Below, piece after piece: positions 53,180-62,669 of a stretch of 64,000 nucleotides of DNA. The DNA is from Romeriopsis navalis LEGE 11480 (GTDB taxonomy: Bacteria; Cyanobacteriota; Cyanobacteriia; Leptolyngbyales; Leptolyngbyaceae). The notes below the pieces were generated by a model. That model saw only the letters and a list, made by a program, of their open reading frames with translations, was not told where the DNA came from and did not search any database. Location: positions 48,875-112,874 of the forward strand of contig NZ_JADEXQ010000005.1 in assembly GCF_015207035.1 (NCBI RefSeq), written 5' to 3'. The stretch's first letter is position 1; each line of letters opens with the position of its first letter. Position numbers and translations under genes: made by a program.

Positions 53180-55021
53180 CTAATTACTGGGCGGTGTACT
53201 AGCCGGTGATGGTGTGGGATCTTGTTTCACCAGACGCAATTCGGCCTTCGCTGCCTGCGGCTTTTCGGTCGCTTGATTGAGCTGTGGTTGCTGGGCGCTG
53301 GCCCGGATTTGACCCGGTTGAATTGACCAGCGCTTTTGGAGAATTTGCTGAATGGCGATAAAGCGCGATCGGACAATATCGTCAGGTTCAAAGTCCGTTG
53401 GTGGTAATGCTACTTCCACATACGTATTCGGGTAGCGTTGGAGAACTTGCGCCAGCGTGGCTAACTGTTTGATGCCATTGCTGCTGACCTCAGTGCCATA
53501 GGCATCAAATGCAATGCCCTCGGGTTGGTTATTCACCCAGTTAAATTCCACCTGAAGATTGGGCTGATTCAGCCGATCGCGCAAATTCTGGCGGAGTAGG
53601 GATGTCGCATCGGGGGTAATTGCCGCATCGGCTAAGTATTCCACGGCTAAGGTCAAAGGCTGATCGGGTTGAATAATCAGGTTGTAATTGAGCAGTTGTT
53701 TATTCTCGGGGAGCTGAAATGAACGCATCGCGCCGCGAATCGCCGTGACAAATTGGGCTTGGTATTCGGCGATCGTCGGTGGAATTGTCCGCTCTGGGTT
53801 GGTTTCTTCTTTGCGGGCCTGGATTGCCTCAAAGGAAGCCGTGGGAATTTCTAGCAGCCGGAACTGAATGGTTTCCGGCTGGCGTTTGAAAGCGGCTGCG
53901 AGAAGTCGGGTGTATTGTTGTTTCTCGGTTTCGGTATGGGCCCGCTCGGTAAACACCGTCATCTGTACCGTTAGTTGCTCGGGCGTTTCATTCACCAGGA
54001 TTTGATCAATATGGGAGCGCGACTTGCCGTTGCCGCTGTCACTGAAATTGTCTTGCCAGAGTTCCCGGCTAATTTGGGTGATTTCGTTACTGCGTTGCTT
54101 CAAGGCGATCGTTTGGTTGAATTGGCTAAAGCTGCGGCCTAATGGCACCATCAGCACCATCAGTGGCAGTGAGAGCACGACAAAGCGACTGAATAAACTA
54201 CCGCTGACCCGGAGCCGTTTTAATCCTTCAAACCGCTTCAGAAATTTTTCGATCCACCGACTTTCCGGATCTTGTTCGTGCCATTGATCGACTTCATCGC
54301 GAATCCCGAAGGTATCAATCCGCAATAGCGTAAAGACGACCATCGCCATGAACGTAATTGCCGCTAAGTTCGTCAAAAAGAGTAATCCTCCCCCCGAGGC
54401 AATCCGGATGCCATCATCCCAGTTGAGACTGAGGGCCAAGCCAATGCCATAGCCCGCTACACAGAGGGGTGGCATCAGGGCAACGGCGATCGCCACACCG
54501 GGAATCGAATTCATCGCCCCCTTATGCTCTTTGGCGGTCATCACGGCGGCAAGTGCCCCTGAGAATAGGGCAATCACCAGATCCAGCAGGGTGGGCTCAG
54601 TGCGGGCCAGGATTTCGGCGGTCATGTCTTTGAATGGTAGGCAGGCCACCAAGAACATGGCAAAGCCGATCGATAGCGCACAACTGAAGGCGAGATTGAC
54701 GATCGCCCGGATGGCGAGAATAAAGTCACCCGCCGCAAAGGCGAGGCCGTTGGCCAGAATCATCCCCATCAACGGAGAAATTAGCATCGCCCCAATGATT
54801 ACCGCCGAGCTGTTCATCACGAGGCCTAGGGTGGCGATGCCAGCGGCAAACAGGATTTGCAACCAGTAGCTCGTATCTTTGAGCGAGACCGTTTCGATTA
54901 ATTCTTTATAGAGTTCGCGGCGACGGCGTAACGAGACATCGAGCTGTTGTGAACAATACAACTGCGTCTTGCGGAACCAATGCTGGCGGCCCGATGTTGA
55001 TTCGTTATCCTTTGGCGCCAT
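53180..55021 (-). CDS. DUF389 membrane protein with long C-terminal domain
   Basis: A 613-residue protein; I chose the ATG at 55021 (MAPKDNESTS), as the 27 upstream codons lack support. The DUF389 membrane domain (about 60-310) has the family hallmarks TLGLVMNSSAVIIGAMLISPLMGMI and IPGVAIAVALMPPLCVAGYG. A long C-terminal region (about 310-600) is soluble with mixed alpha/beta content; it includes a stretch resembling an OmpA-like fold (about 520-570, VLQRYPNTYVEVALPP and RSRFIAIQQILQKR) and a Pro-rich tail. DUF389 proteins may be small-ion or metabolite transporters, unproven. The C-terminal extension is longer than usual for the family. Confidence 0.8.
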   Translation of the reverse strand: MAPKDNESTSGRQHWFRKTQLYCSQQLDVSLRRRRELYKELIETVSLKDTSYWLQILFAAGIATLGLVMNSSAVIIGAMLISPLMGMILANGLAFAAGDFILAIRAIVNLAFSCALSIGFAMFLVACLPFKDMTAEILARTEPTLLDLVIALFSGALAAVMTAKEHKGAMNSIPGVAIAVALMPPLCVAGYGIGLALSLNWDDGIRIASGGGLLFLTNLAAITFMAMVVFTLLRIDTFGIRDEVDQWHEQDPESRWIEKFLKRFEGLKRLRVSGSLFSRFVVLSLPLMVLMVPLGRSFSQFNQTIALKQRSNEITQISRELWQDNFSDSGNGKSRSHIDQILVNETPEQLTVQMTVFTERAHTETEKQQYTRLLAAAFKRQPETIQFRLLEIPTASFEAIQARKEETNPERTIPPTIAEYQAQFVTAIRGAMRSFQLPENKQLLNYNLIIQPDQPLTLAVEYLADAAITPDATSLLRQNLRDRLNQPNLQVEFNWVNNQPEGIAFDAYGTEVSSNGIKQLATLAQVLQRYPNTYVEVALPPTDFEPDDIVRSRFIAIQQILQKRWSIQPGQIRASAQQPQLNQATEKPQAAKAELRLVKQDPTPSPASTPPSN

Positions 55022-55229
55022 AAAAAAACTTCCCAAACCCAATTGCACAGGACAATAACAGAGTAGAGGAAATATTTCGGCATCACCCATAGATTCGGGC
55101 AATAAGTCACAATTTTTTGAATTTCTGGGGTCGTGAGGGGAAAAGATTCTGGCCAGAACTAATACGACGACCTAGGTTAGGAGGTTTTTGGATTGCTCCT
55201 TATTCTTGAGACAGATTAATCGAGGAAAG

Positions 55230-56702
55230 TCAGGGAGTCGGGAATAAGTTGGGGGGAACTTGGGGGGATGTGATTTCAGGATTGCCTTGGTTGCCATTGG
55301 TGGGTGCGGCGGGTTGGGGCAGACGAATGGTAAAGGTGGTGCCAGCATTGATTTGGCTGGTTAGGTGTAATGTGCCACCGTGGCGATCGACGCAGCGTTT
55401 GACCACGGCCAGGCCGAGTCCGGTGCCGCGAATGTTTTTGGTGTTGGCGCCACGCCAAAAGGGTTCAAACAGTTTTTCCTGGGCCTCGGGCTCAATGCCG
55501 TTACCGCGATCTTTGACTTGAATCATGACGGAATCGGCGGCGCAATCGAGGGTGAAATCGATCGTCGTATCGGGGTTGGAATATTTAATTGCGTTGGAAA
55601 TTAAATTGCTGAGGATGGCGTAGAGCAGTTTTTCATCCACCCAACTGTAAGTTGATTGGCTGTTGATTTGGAAGTTGATGGCACGATCGACATTCATGGC
55701 GAACTGCACATCTTCGAGTAGGTTGAGTGAGAAGGTTTGGAGTTCGGTCCAAGCGAGATTGCAGCTGAGGGTACCGGCGTCAGCCCGGGCGAGGGTGAGC
55801 AAATCGTTGAGCATTTGGGAGAGGCTTTTGGCCGCCATTTGGATACGATCGACGTTTTTGAAATTGCTGGCGTCGTTGGTGGCGGGCAGGGTTTCGCGTA
55901 GCAGTTGTGAGGAGCCGATGATGAGGCTGAGCGGTGTGCGAAATTCGTGGGACACCATGGAGAAAAATTGCAGCTTTAAATCGCTGAGTTCTTTGTCTTG
56001 GGCCAGCTGCTGTTCCCGCACTTCCGCTTTTTGACGTTGGTTGAGTTGGTTATAGAGCAAGGCATACAACACCATCAGCGAGAGAAATACCAGTACGGTG
56101 CCAATGATTTCTAGCCAGAGACGGCGTTGGAAGCCGGATTCGGAGGCAAGGACTTCGGTATCAAGTAAGTTTTGCTCGGCGGTAATCAGGTTGCGGAGGG
56201 CATCGAGGATGTCATCGCGTTCTCGCTTGAGTTGCTCGAATAGTGGATCCTTACTGGAGAATAAATTGGGGCTGCGAGACCCTTTGACACTGGCGTAGTA
56301 GTCGATTGATTGTTCGGAGAACGAGCGCCATTCGGCAATTGAGGTGCGGAGTGTTTGGAGGCGGCTTTGCTGGGCGGGGGTATTGCTGAGCAGATCTTCG
56401 ATGCCTTCAAGTTGGGTGCGGAGATTGTCGATCGACTTTTTGTAGCGTTGAAACTCGGTTTGATCGTTGAGCAGAATATAGCCGCGACGGCCGGATTCGG
56501 CGTCAGTGACGGTGGTGGCGATATTGCCAATTTCCTTAACGGTACGGTTGCTGAGGCGGAGGCGCTGCGCACTTTGGGTGAGTTGGAGGGCGTTGCGATA
56601 GGATAGAAAGCTGACCCCGGCCATCAGCAGTAACCAGAGGCCCAGTCCGAGACTTAACCAGCGGCGGGCGTACCGTGGCTGTGAGCGTGATGTAAGGGGC
56701 AT
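55230..56702 (-). CDS. Sensor histidine kinase with CHASE3-like sensor domain
   Basis: A 490-residue kinase from the ATG at 56702 (MPLTSRSQPRY). The first membrane helix (about 16-34) is followed by a CHASE3-like helical sensor (about 35-190, with DAESGRRGYILLNDQTEF, the family signature), then a second helix (about 195-215). The HisKA box is FSMVSHEFRTPLSLI with the phospho-acceptor His. The catalytic domain has N box LLYAILSNLISNAIKYS and G boxes VKDRGNGIEPE and GTGLGLAVVKRCV. It probably partners the divergent response regulator whose start lies 103 bp away. The signal sensed is unknown. Confidence 0.9.
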   Translation of the reverse strand: MPLTSRSQPRYARRWLSLGLGLWLLLMAGVSFLSYRNALQLTQSAQRLRLSNRTVKEIGNIATTVTDAESGRRGYILLNDQTEFQRYKKSIDNLRTQLEGIEDLLSNTPAQQSRLQTLRTSIAEWRSFSEQSIDYYASVKGSRSPNLFSSKDPLFEQLKRERDDILDALRNLITAEQNLLDTEVLASESGFQRRLWLEIIGTVLVFLSLMVLYALLYNQLNQRQKAEVREQQLAQDKELSDLKLQFFSMVSHEFRTPLSLIIGSSQLLRETLPATNDASNFKNVDRIQMAAKSLSQMLNDLLTLARADAGTLSCNLAWTELQTFSLNLLEDVQFAMNVDRAINFQINSQSTYSWVDEKLLYAILSNLISNAIKYSNPDTTIDFTLDCAADSVMIQVKDRGNGIEPEAQEKLFEPFWRGANTKNIRGTGLGLAVVKRCVDRHGGTLHLTSQINAGTTFTIRLPQPAAPTNGNQGNPEITSPQVPPNLFPTP

Positions 56703-56805
56703 AGGTCGGTGCGGGGGCGGAAAATGGGTGGAACAGGAGGGGGCAGAGCTGGGACATCTTCTATGATGGATGAGACCCGTCAATTATCCAGCTTACGATA
56801 AGGCT

Positions 56806-57483
56806 ATGCGGATCTTGGTCGTTGAAGATGATATGCAAATTGCCGATATGCTGTCCCAAGCGCTGACGCGCCGCCAGTATACGGTGGATGTGGCGCAGGA
56901 TGGCGAAATGGCCTGGGACTGGATTGAGTCGTTTGAATATGACTTGGTGCTGCTGGATGTGACGTTACCGAAGATGAATGGTTTGGTGTTCTGTCAGAAG
57001 TTGCGGGAACGGAATTCGATGGTGCCGGTGTTGATGCTGACGGCCCGCGATACCGTGGACGATCGGATTTTAGGGCTGGATTCCGGGGCGGATGCCTACA
57101 TGGTCAAGCCGTTTGATTTAGAAGCCTTGATGGCCCAAATTCGGGCGCTGCTGCGGCGGGGGGGGAATGCGACCCAAGCGACATTGACCTGGGGCAAACT
57201 GGCGATTAATCCGAGTACCTATGAGGTGACGTACGATGGTTGTTTGTTGACGCTGACGCCGAAGGAGTATGCGCTGCTGGAGTTGTTGGTGTCCAATGGG
57301 CGGCGGGTGTTGAGTCGGCCCAGTATTATTGATCGGTTGTGGTCGATCGGGGAATCGCCGACGGAGGAAGCGGTGAAGACCCATATTCGGACGCTGCGCC
57401 AAAAACTTGGTAATGCCCATGCGGATAAAGACTTGATTGAAACGGTCTACGGTCTGGGCTACCGGATGAAGCAGATTAATTAA
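56806..57483 (+). CDS. OmpR-family response regulator
   Basis: A 225-residue regulator from the ATG at 56806 (MRILVVEDDMQIADML), where the receiver begins. The acidic pocket EDD and the phospho-acceptor Asp of LVLLDVTLPKMNGL (about 51) are present, and Lys in YMVKPFDLE. The C-terminal winged helix (about 135-225) ends VYGLGYRMKQIN. It is divergent from the histidine kinase gene, its likely partner. Target genes are not evident. Confidence 0.9.
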   Translation: MRILVVEDDMQIADMLSQALTRRQYTVDVAQDGEMAWDWIESFEYDLVLLDVTLPKMNGLVFCQKLRERNSMVPVLMLTARDTVDDRILGLDSGADAYMVKPFDLEALMAQIRALLRRGGNATQATLTWGKLAINPSTYEVTYDGCLLTLTPKEYALLELLVSNGRRVLSRPSIIDRLWSIGESPTEEAVKTHIRTLRQKLGNAHADKDLIETVYGLGYRMKQIN

Positions 57484-57559
57484 GCGCATTGCTGCAATAT
57501 TTGAAGCAGATGCTGGAATCAATCAACCCTTAAAATTGCTGAATTTCTGTAGGCTCCGT

Positions 57560-58207
57560 ATGCATTCTGAGGCTTGGCTCAATCTATTGCAGCAAGAACG
57601 GGCGATCGCGGTGATTCGTGCTCCTGATCTGCCTACCGGGGTGGCGATGGCACAGGCGATGTATGCCGGTGGGCTGCGGCTGCTGGAGGTGACTTGGGGG
57701 AGTGTGGCCCCCGATCGATTAGTGCGGGAGTTGTGTGTGCAACTGCCAGATTGTGTGATTGGGGCGGGGACGATTACCCAGATGTGGCAGTTGGAGCAGG
57801 CACAGCAGGCGGGGGCGCAGTTTATTTTTGCGCCGGGGACAGATGCGGGCATCATTGTGGCGGCGGTGGCCGCGCAGTTACCGATGGTGCCGGGGGCGTT
57901 GACGCCGAGTGAAATTCTGATGGCGCAGCGTCTTGGGGCGAGCAGTGTGAAGGTGTTCCCGATTCAGGCAGTGGGGGGTGCCACCTATTTGCGCAGTTTG
58001 CGAATTCCCTTGGCGGGGGTGCCACTGGTGCCAACGGGTGGGGTGACGTTGAATAATGCGGCGGCGATGATTGAGGCGGGGGCGATCGCGGTGGGAATGG
58101 CCGGGGATTTATTCCCGGCGGCGGCGATCGCTAATGGGGAATGGGATGTGTTGCAAGGGCAGGCGCGACGACTGGTCGAAAGTCTTATGCCCTATCGTCA
58201 AGTTTAA
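57560..58207 (+). CDS. eda: KDPG/KHG aldolase family enzyme
   Basis: A 215-residue aldolase from the ATG at 57560 (MHSEAWLNLL). Class I KDPG aldolase motifs are present: RAIAVIRA (strand 1), LRLLEVTWGS with Glu, IGAGTI, FAPGTD, VPGALTPSEIL, SVKVFPIQAVGG with the Schiff-base Lys, and LVPTGGV. It cleaves 2-keto-3-deoxy-6-phosphogluconate or 4-hydroxy-2-oxoglutarate into pyruvate plus an aldehyde. The full Entner-Doudoroff set is not visible here, so the pathway role is inferred. It stands alone after the response regulator. Confidence 0.9.
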   Translation: MHSEAWLNLLQQERAIAVIRAPDLPTGVAMAQAMYAGGLRLLEVTWGSVAPDRLVRELCVQLPDCVIGAGTITQMWQLEQAQQAGAQFIFAPGTDAGIIVAAVAAQLPMVPGALTPSEILMAQRLGASSVKVFPIQAVGGATYLRSLRIPLAGVPLVPTGGVTLNNAAAMIEAGAIAVGMAGDLFPAAAIANGEWDVLQGQARRLVESLMPYRQV

Positions 58208-58387
58208 GTAGTTTAAGCATCTTAAGGGGGAGGACGGCCCAAGGCGAAGATCGGCCCCGGGACAGAATTCGTTTGTCAAAGAAATCCGTTAGCGTGGGAC
58301 TACGGTACTGCAAAAGAATAATGGAGTTTCACTGTTGCGCAGGCTTAGTGCCAATATTCATCGTCAATTGGCAATGAGGCAGATTTA

Positions 58388-60823
58388 ATGAGTCAGACTG
58401 TTTACGTATCGCTGGATGGCAGTGACGACAATCCGGGGACGCTTGAGCGGCCATTTCGCACGATTCAAACGGCGATTCGGAGTTTGCCCGTGGGCCAAGG
58501 TGGCACTGTGCTGATTCGGGGTGGTAACTATGAGCTGACCGATGCGATTCGGATTTCGGATGACGAGGGGGGGACGCCAACTTCACGGTTGGTGATTCGT
58601 AATTACAACGGGGAAAATGTCTCGATCGATGGCACGGCGTTAGATGCGGCCAACCGGGTGAGTGGGTTTATTCTGTCATCGACGCAGCACGTGGATATTC
58701 AGGGTTTAGAGATCTTTGGGGGCTTTACGGGCATCAGTGTCGTGGGCAGTTCTCGGGATATACAGGTGCTGAATAATGTGGTGCATGACACGGAGTTTAC
58801 CGGGATTGCCGCTTTTGGTTTGGAGGGGCGGACCATTCGGGATGTGCGGGTGGATGGGAATACGGTTTACCGGACGAATTTATTTAACAGTAGTCGGCCA
58901 ATTGACCAGCCGGGTGGATGGGGAATGGGGATTACGTTTTCCCTGACGGAAGGTGGTTCGGTCACGAATAATTTGGTCTATCAAAATTATGGTGAGGGGA
59001 TTGGTTTTACCCTCGCGAATGGTGCCATTGCGAGCAACAATGTCGTTTACGATAATTTTTCGGTGCAGATGTATTTGGATAATGCAACGAATAGCGTGTT
59101 CCAAAACAATTTTGTGTTTAATACTAGCGACGCACAATACTATCGCCGTTATGTCGATCGTGAGGAAGCCGCAGCGGGAATTTTACTAGCGAATGAAAGC
59201 TATGAGAATTACAATCCGAATCCGCTGAATAACAATCTGCTCCGCAATAATATTGTCGTTGGTGGCAGTGTGGTTTTGGGTTACGGTGACTTTGAACTGG
59301 GCGGGGGGCTGCAAAATACGGCGATCGTCAACAATACGTTTTACGGCAATAGCACGAGCCGTTTGGTGTTAGATATTGACTCAGATGCCCATGCGGGGAC
59401 TGTACTGTTTAACAATATTTTCTCCAGTGATGGCACGGCCCAGGCCTTGGTGGAGTTGCCCGATACGTTAGCGGGGTTGAACTTTACCCATAATTTGTGG
59501 GCGGGCGGCGATCCGGCGCAGGCGTTTAATGCACTGACGGATATTAATGCTGTGCCATTGTTGTTTAATCCGGGTGGTTTTGATCCGTCGGATTATCAAC
59601 TGCAAGGGATTTCGCCCGCGATCGATCGTGGGGCACCCACCGATGGGGTGATCCAGGATTTTGCTGGAGAGTTGCGGATCGCGGGGATTGATATTGGGGC
59701 GCAGGAGCTGAATGTGTCGCAGTTGGCTTTCGTCGCCCCTAAACGCGAGGAATTTCGCTCTAGTGATTTTAGTGGGGATGGTTTGGGGGATGCGATTTGG
59801 ATGAATCGTGTAACGGGGGATGTGCAGTTTTGGCAATTGGGGCCGAATGGCGCGGTGGGCATCCAAAATTTTGGCCGATTGGCGCCGAGCTGGACTTTGC
59901 GGGGGGTGATTGACTTTACGGGGGATGGTCAAGCGGATGCGCTGTGGCAAAACCAACGCACGGGGGAAATTGGGATTTGGGAAATGCGTGGGGGGACGCC
60001 GGTGCAAACGAATATCCCGGCACAACTGGGGGCAAATGAGTGGCAGGTGATTGCCCTGGGTGATGTTAACGGGGATGGGAAGGGCGATATTGTGTGGCGC
60101 AATGGGCGGACGCAAGATGTGGGTGTGTGGCTGATGGATGGGCGGAATATTCAGGCGACGGCGGTGCTGGATCGGTTGGCCTCGGCTTCGCGTCAGCTAG
60201 TGGATGTGGCGGATTTTAATGCAGATGGTCAGAGTGACTTGTTGTGGCAGCAGTCAGATACGGGGGCGGTGGAGTTGTGGTTGATGGCGGAGGGGACGAT
60301 CGCCGCGCGGGTCGGATTGCCGTCACGACCGTCATCGTTAGGGACGATCGTGGGGGTGAATGATTTTACGGGGGATGGGCAGGATGATTTGCTGTGGTTC
60401 GATCGGCAGAGTGGGCGAGTGGATCTGTGGGAAGTCAATAATGGCGAAGTGGTTGATATGCGGTTTGTGTTGCAGGTGGGCGGGGCTGATTGGCGCGTGT
60501 TGAGTGTGGATGATTTTGTCGGTGGGGCGCAGGCGGATGTGTTGTGGTACAGCGATCGTACTGGGGCCGTTGCGTTGTGGGAAATGGAGGGTTCGACGAT
60601 CCGGCGGGGGGATGTGTTGGCGGTGGGGATTGATGCTAGCTGGCGGGTGGCGGGAACGCAGGATGTGAGCGGCGATGGTAAGGCGGATGCGCTATGGCGG
60701 AATGTGAATAGTGGGGCGACGGGGATTTGGCAGTTTGGAGTGGATGCGAATACCGATCGCTTAAGTTGGCAGTCGCAGTTGATCAACGCGAGTTTGGATG
60801 CGGCGTTTCAGGGCTATTTTTAG
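58388..60823 (+). CDS. Right-handed beta-helix / FG-GAP repeat protein
   Basis: An 811-residue protein. Residues 1-440 form a pectate-lyase-like parallel beta-helix with DUF1565-type start (YVSLDGSDDNPGTLERPFRTIQTAI) and Asn-rich ladders (NNVVHD, NNLVYQ, NNFVF, NNIVVGG). Residues about 460-800 are at least seven FG-GAP-type units, each with a calcium loop such as DVNGDGKGD or DFNADGQSD followed by an aromatic strand (LWQNQRTGEI, VGVWLMDG). No signal peptide is seen at MSQTVYVSLD, so export, if any, would need a C-terminal or other signal. Enzymatic activity on polysaccharide is possible but not shown. It resembles the FG-GAP part of the protein at the left edge of the window. Confidence 0.85.
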   Translation: MSQTVYVSLDGSDDNPGTLERPFRTIQTAIRSLPVGQGGTVLIRGGNYELTDAIRISDDEGGTPTSRLVIRNYNGENVSIDGTALDAANRVSGFILSSTQHVDIQGLEIFGGFTGISVVGSSRDIQVLNNVVHDTEFTGIAAFGLEGRTIRDVRVDGNTVYRTNLFNSSRPIDQPGGWGMGITFSLTEGGSVTNNLVYQNYGEGIGFTLANGAIASNNVVYDNFSVQMYLDNATNSVFQNNFVFNTSDAQYYRRYVDREEAAAGILLANESYENYNPNPLNNNLLRNNIVVGGSVVLGYGDFELGGGLQNTAIVNNTFYGNSTSRLVLDIDSDAHAGTVLFNNIFSSDGTAQALVELPDTLAGLNFTHNLWAGGDPAQAFNALTDINAVPLLFNPGGFDPSDYQLQGISPAIDRGAPTDGVIQDFAGELRIAGIDIGAQELNVSQLAFVAPKREEFRSSDFSGDGLGDAIWMNRVTGDVQFWQLGPNGAVGIQNFGRLAPSWTLRGVIDFTGDGQADALWQNQRTGEIGIWEMRGGTPVQTNIPAQLGANEWQVIALGDVNGDGKGDIVWRNGRTQDVGVWLMDGRNIQATAVLDRLASASRQLVDVADFNADGQSDLLWQQSDTGAVELWLMAEGTIAARVGLPSRPSSLGTIVGVNDFTGDGQDDLLWFDRQSGRVDLWEVNNGEVVDMRFVLQVGGADWRVLSVDDFVGGAQADVLWYSDRTGAVALWEMEGSTIRRGDVLAVGIDASWRVAGTQDVSGDGKADALWRNVNSGATGIWQFGVDANTDRLSWQSQLINASLDAAFQGYF

Positions 60824-60835
60824 GGGATGGTGGGT

Positions 60836-61333
60836 CTAGGCTAAGAGGACTTTGGCGGGAATGAGCCAGCGCAGTTCGCAGTGGCCGAGGAGGTCGCCGG
60901 TGATGGGTGCTTCGAGGCGAATGATGCCGGTTTTTTTGAGGATGAGGCGCGATCGGATCTCGCCCCAGATGAGGCGTTCGGCGGTGTGGCTGAGGTCGGG
61001 CTCGTGGCCGACGATCGCGATGCTTTGGCGGCGATCGTGGTGCTGGAGGCGATCGAGGAGTTGGGTGAAATTTCCGCCGGGCTGGAGGGCGGGCAGTGTT
61101 TCGAGTTGGGCTTGGGGATATTGCTGGTGGAGGATGGCGGCGGTTTGGGCCGCGCGTTGATAGGGGCTGGTGAGGATGTGATCAAGTTGGACGTCAAGGG
61201 TTTTGAGGCGTTGGGCGACTTGGGTGGTTTTGAGTCGTCCGGGGTTGGTGAGGGGGCGTTGGGCATCGTCGCTGTAGTCGCCGAATTGTCCGGCGAGGCC
61301 GTGGCGGATGATGTAAATCGGGAAGCTGGGCAT
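60836..61333 (-). CDS. sixA: Phosphohistidine phosphatase SixA
   Basis: A 165-residue histidine phosphatase. The catalytic RHG motif (IIRHGLAGQ, about 8-16) and the second His in AIVGHEPDLS (about 110) are present, with LTSPYQRAAQTA between. The short length and single domain fit SixA, which removes phosphate from His in signalling proteins; other phosphoglycerate-mutase-like activities are possible. It converges on the beta-helix gene with 12 bp between stops. Confidence 0.88.
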   Translation of the reverse strand: MPSFPIYIIRHGLAGQFGDYSDDAQRPLTNPGRLKTTQVAQRLKTLDVQLDHILTSPYQRAAQTAAILHQQYPQAQLETLPALQPGGNFTQLLDRLQHHDRRQSIAIVGHEPDLSHTAERLIWGEIRSRLILKKTGIIRLEAPITGDLLGHCELRWLIPAKVLLA

Positions 61334-61532
61334 GGTGGGGGAGGGCTGTGCAAAGTGTGGACGAATTTGAATTGTCTCGGATGGGGAAATTTGCGAGTAT
61401 TAAGAGTAGGTCAGGAAATTTGGTGCTGAAGCGGCTTTAGATTGCGGCGATAACCGGTGTGGGTTGCAAGCCAGCGGGCTTGATGGCACGGATTTTCAGA
61501 CTTTTACTGTACTACGCTGGATTGCTTTGATC

Positions 61533-62669
61533 ATGTTTGAGATCCCGACTGCAAATTTGCCACAGCCGCATGAGTTACTGCCGAATGAGTTGACGAAGTT
61601 GGCGTTTCAGACTTTTCAGCAGGGTAAAAGTACGTTTGGGTTTGTGCATAAGCTGTTGGCGAATCAGGCGATGAAGCAGTTTGCGCCGCCGCGATCGGAG
61701 TCGGGGGCGAATTACCGGGAGGAGGAGACGCCGAAGGTAACGCAGGCGTTGATTGATGAGGTGCGGGGCCGGTTGGATGCGATGGCGGCGGTGGATTGGC
61801 AGGATGCGGAGGCGGGGGTGTATCCGGCGAGTTTGCTGTTTGATGGGGCGTGGGATGAGCTGGTGATGAATTATCCACGGGTGTGGCTGGATATGCCGAA
61901 GACCTGGGAGCGGGCTAGCAAGAAGGCGTTTCGGGATTTTGATGCGGATGTGGATACAACCGGCTTCCCGTCGTACTATACCCAGAATTTTCACTACCAG
62001 ACGGGGGGCTATCTGAGTCAGGAGTCGGCGGAGATTTATGATTTGCAGGTGGAGCTGCTGTTTAATGGCGGGGCGGACCCGATGCGGCGGCGGGTGCTGG
62101 CACCGTTGAAGGCGGGGTTGAGCGGAGCGTTTGGGGATGTGGAGCCGAAGCAGGTGCAGGTGTTGGATGTGGCTTGTGGTACGGGCCGGACGCTGAAGAT
62201 GCTGCGGGGGATGTTGCCGCAGGCGTCGCTGCATGGGGTGGATTTGTCGCCGACTTATTTGCGTAAAGCGAATCAGCTATTGTCGCGGGCGGCGGGGATG
62301 TTGCCGCAGTTGGTGCAGGGGCAGGGTGAGGCGTTGCCTTATCGGGAGAATTATTTTCATGGGGTGACTTGTGTGTTTTTGTTCCATGAGTTGCCGGGGC
62401 CGGTGCGGCAGCAGGTGATTGATGAGGCGTTCCGGGTGGTGCGGCCGGGGGGGACGTTTGTGCTGTGTGATTCGATTCAGTTGGATGATTCGCCGCTGTT
62501 GTCGCCGATGATGGAGGGGTTTGCGCGGACGTTCCATGAGCCGTTTTATCGGGATTATGTGCGGGATGATTTGGCGGCGCGGTTTGCGCGTGCGGGGTTT
62601 GAGGTGGTGGAGACGCAGATGCACTATATGAGTAAGTATCTGGTGGGTCGGAAGCCTGTGGGGGCTTAG
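61533..62669 (+). CDS. Class I SAM-dependent methyltransferase
   Basis: A 378-residue enzyme from the ATG at 61533 (MFEIPTANLPQP); the upstream in-frame start adds 23 unsupported residues. An N-terminal helical region (about 20-190) of unknown role precedes the methyltransferase domain (about 190-370): motif I VLDVACGTGRTLKML, acidic motif II HGVDLSP, the post-I GQGEALPYRE and motif III VRPGGTFVLCD. The substrate is unknown; family relatives methylate quinones, sterols and other small molecules. Codons are strongly G-rich. No clear operon partner. Confidence 0.85.
   Translation: MFEIPTANLPQPHELLPNELTKLAFQTFQQGKSTFGFVHKLLANQAMKQFAPPRSESGANYREEETPKVTQALIDEVRGRLDAMAAVDWQDAEAGVYPASLLFDGAWDELVMNYPRVWLDMPKTWERASKKAFRDFDADVDTTGFPSYYTQNFHYQTGGYLSQESAEIYDLQVELLFNGGADPMRRRVLAPLKAGLSGAFGDVEPKQVQVLDVACGTGRTLKMLRGMLPQASLHGVDLSPTYLRKANQLLSRAAGMLPQLVQGQGEALPYRENYFHGVTCVFLFHELPGPVRQQVIDEAFRVVRPGGTFVLCDSIQLDDSPLLSPMMEGFARTFHEPFYRDYVRDDLAARFARAGFEVVETQMHYMSKYLVGRKPVGA

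Noticed and set aside
61575..62234. 219-codon minus-strand ORF opposite the methyltransferase
   Set aside because: It is His/Arg/Gln/Pro-rich with no recognisable domain and lies opposite a strong coding frame.
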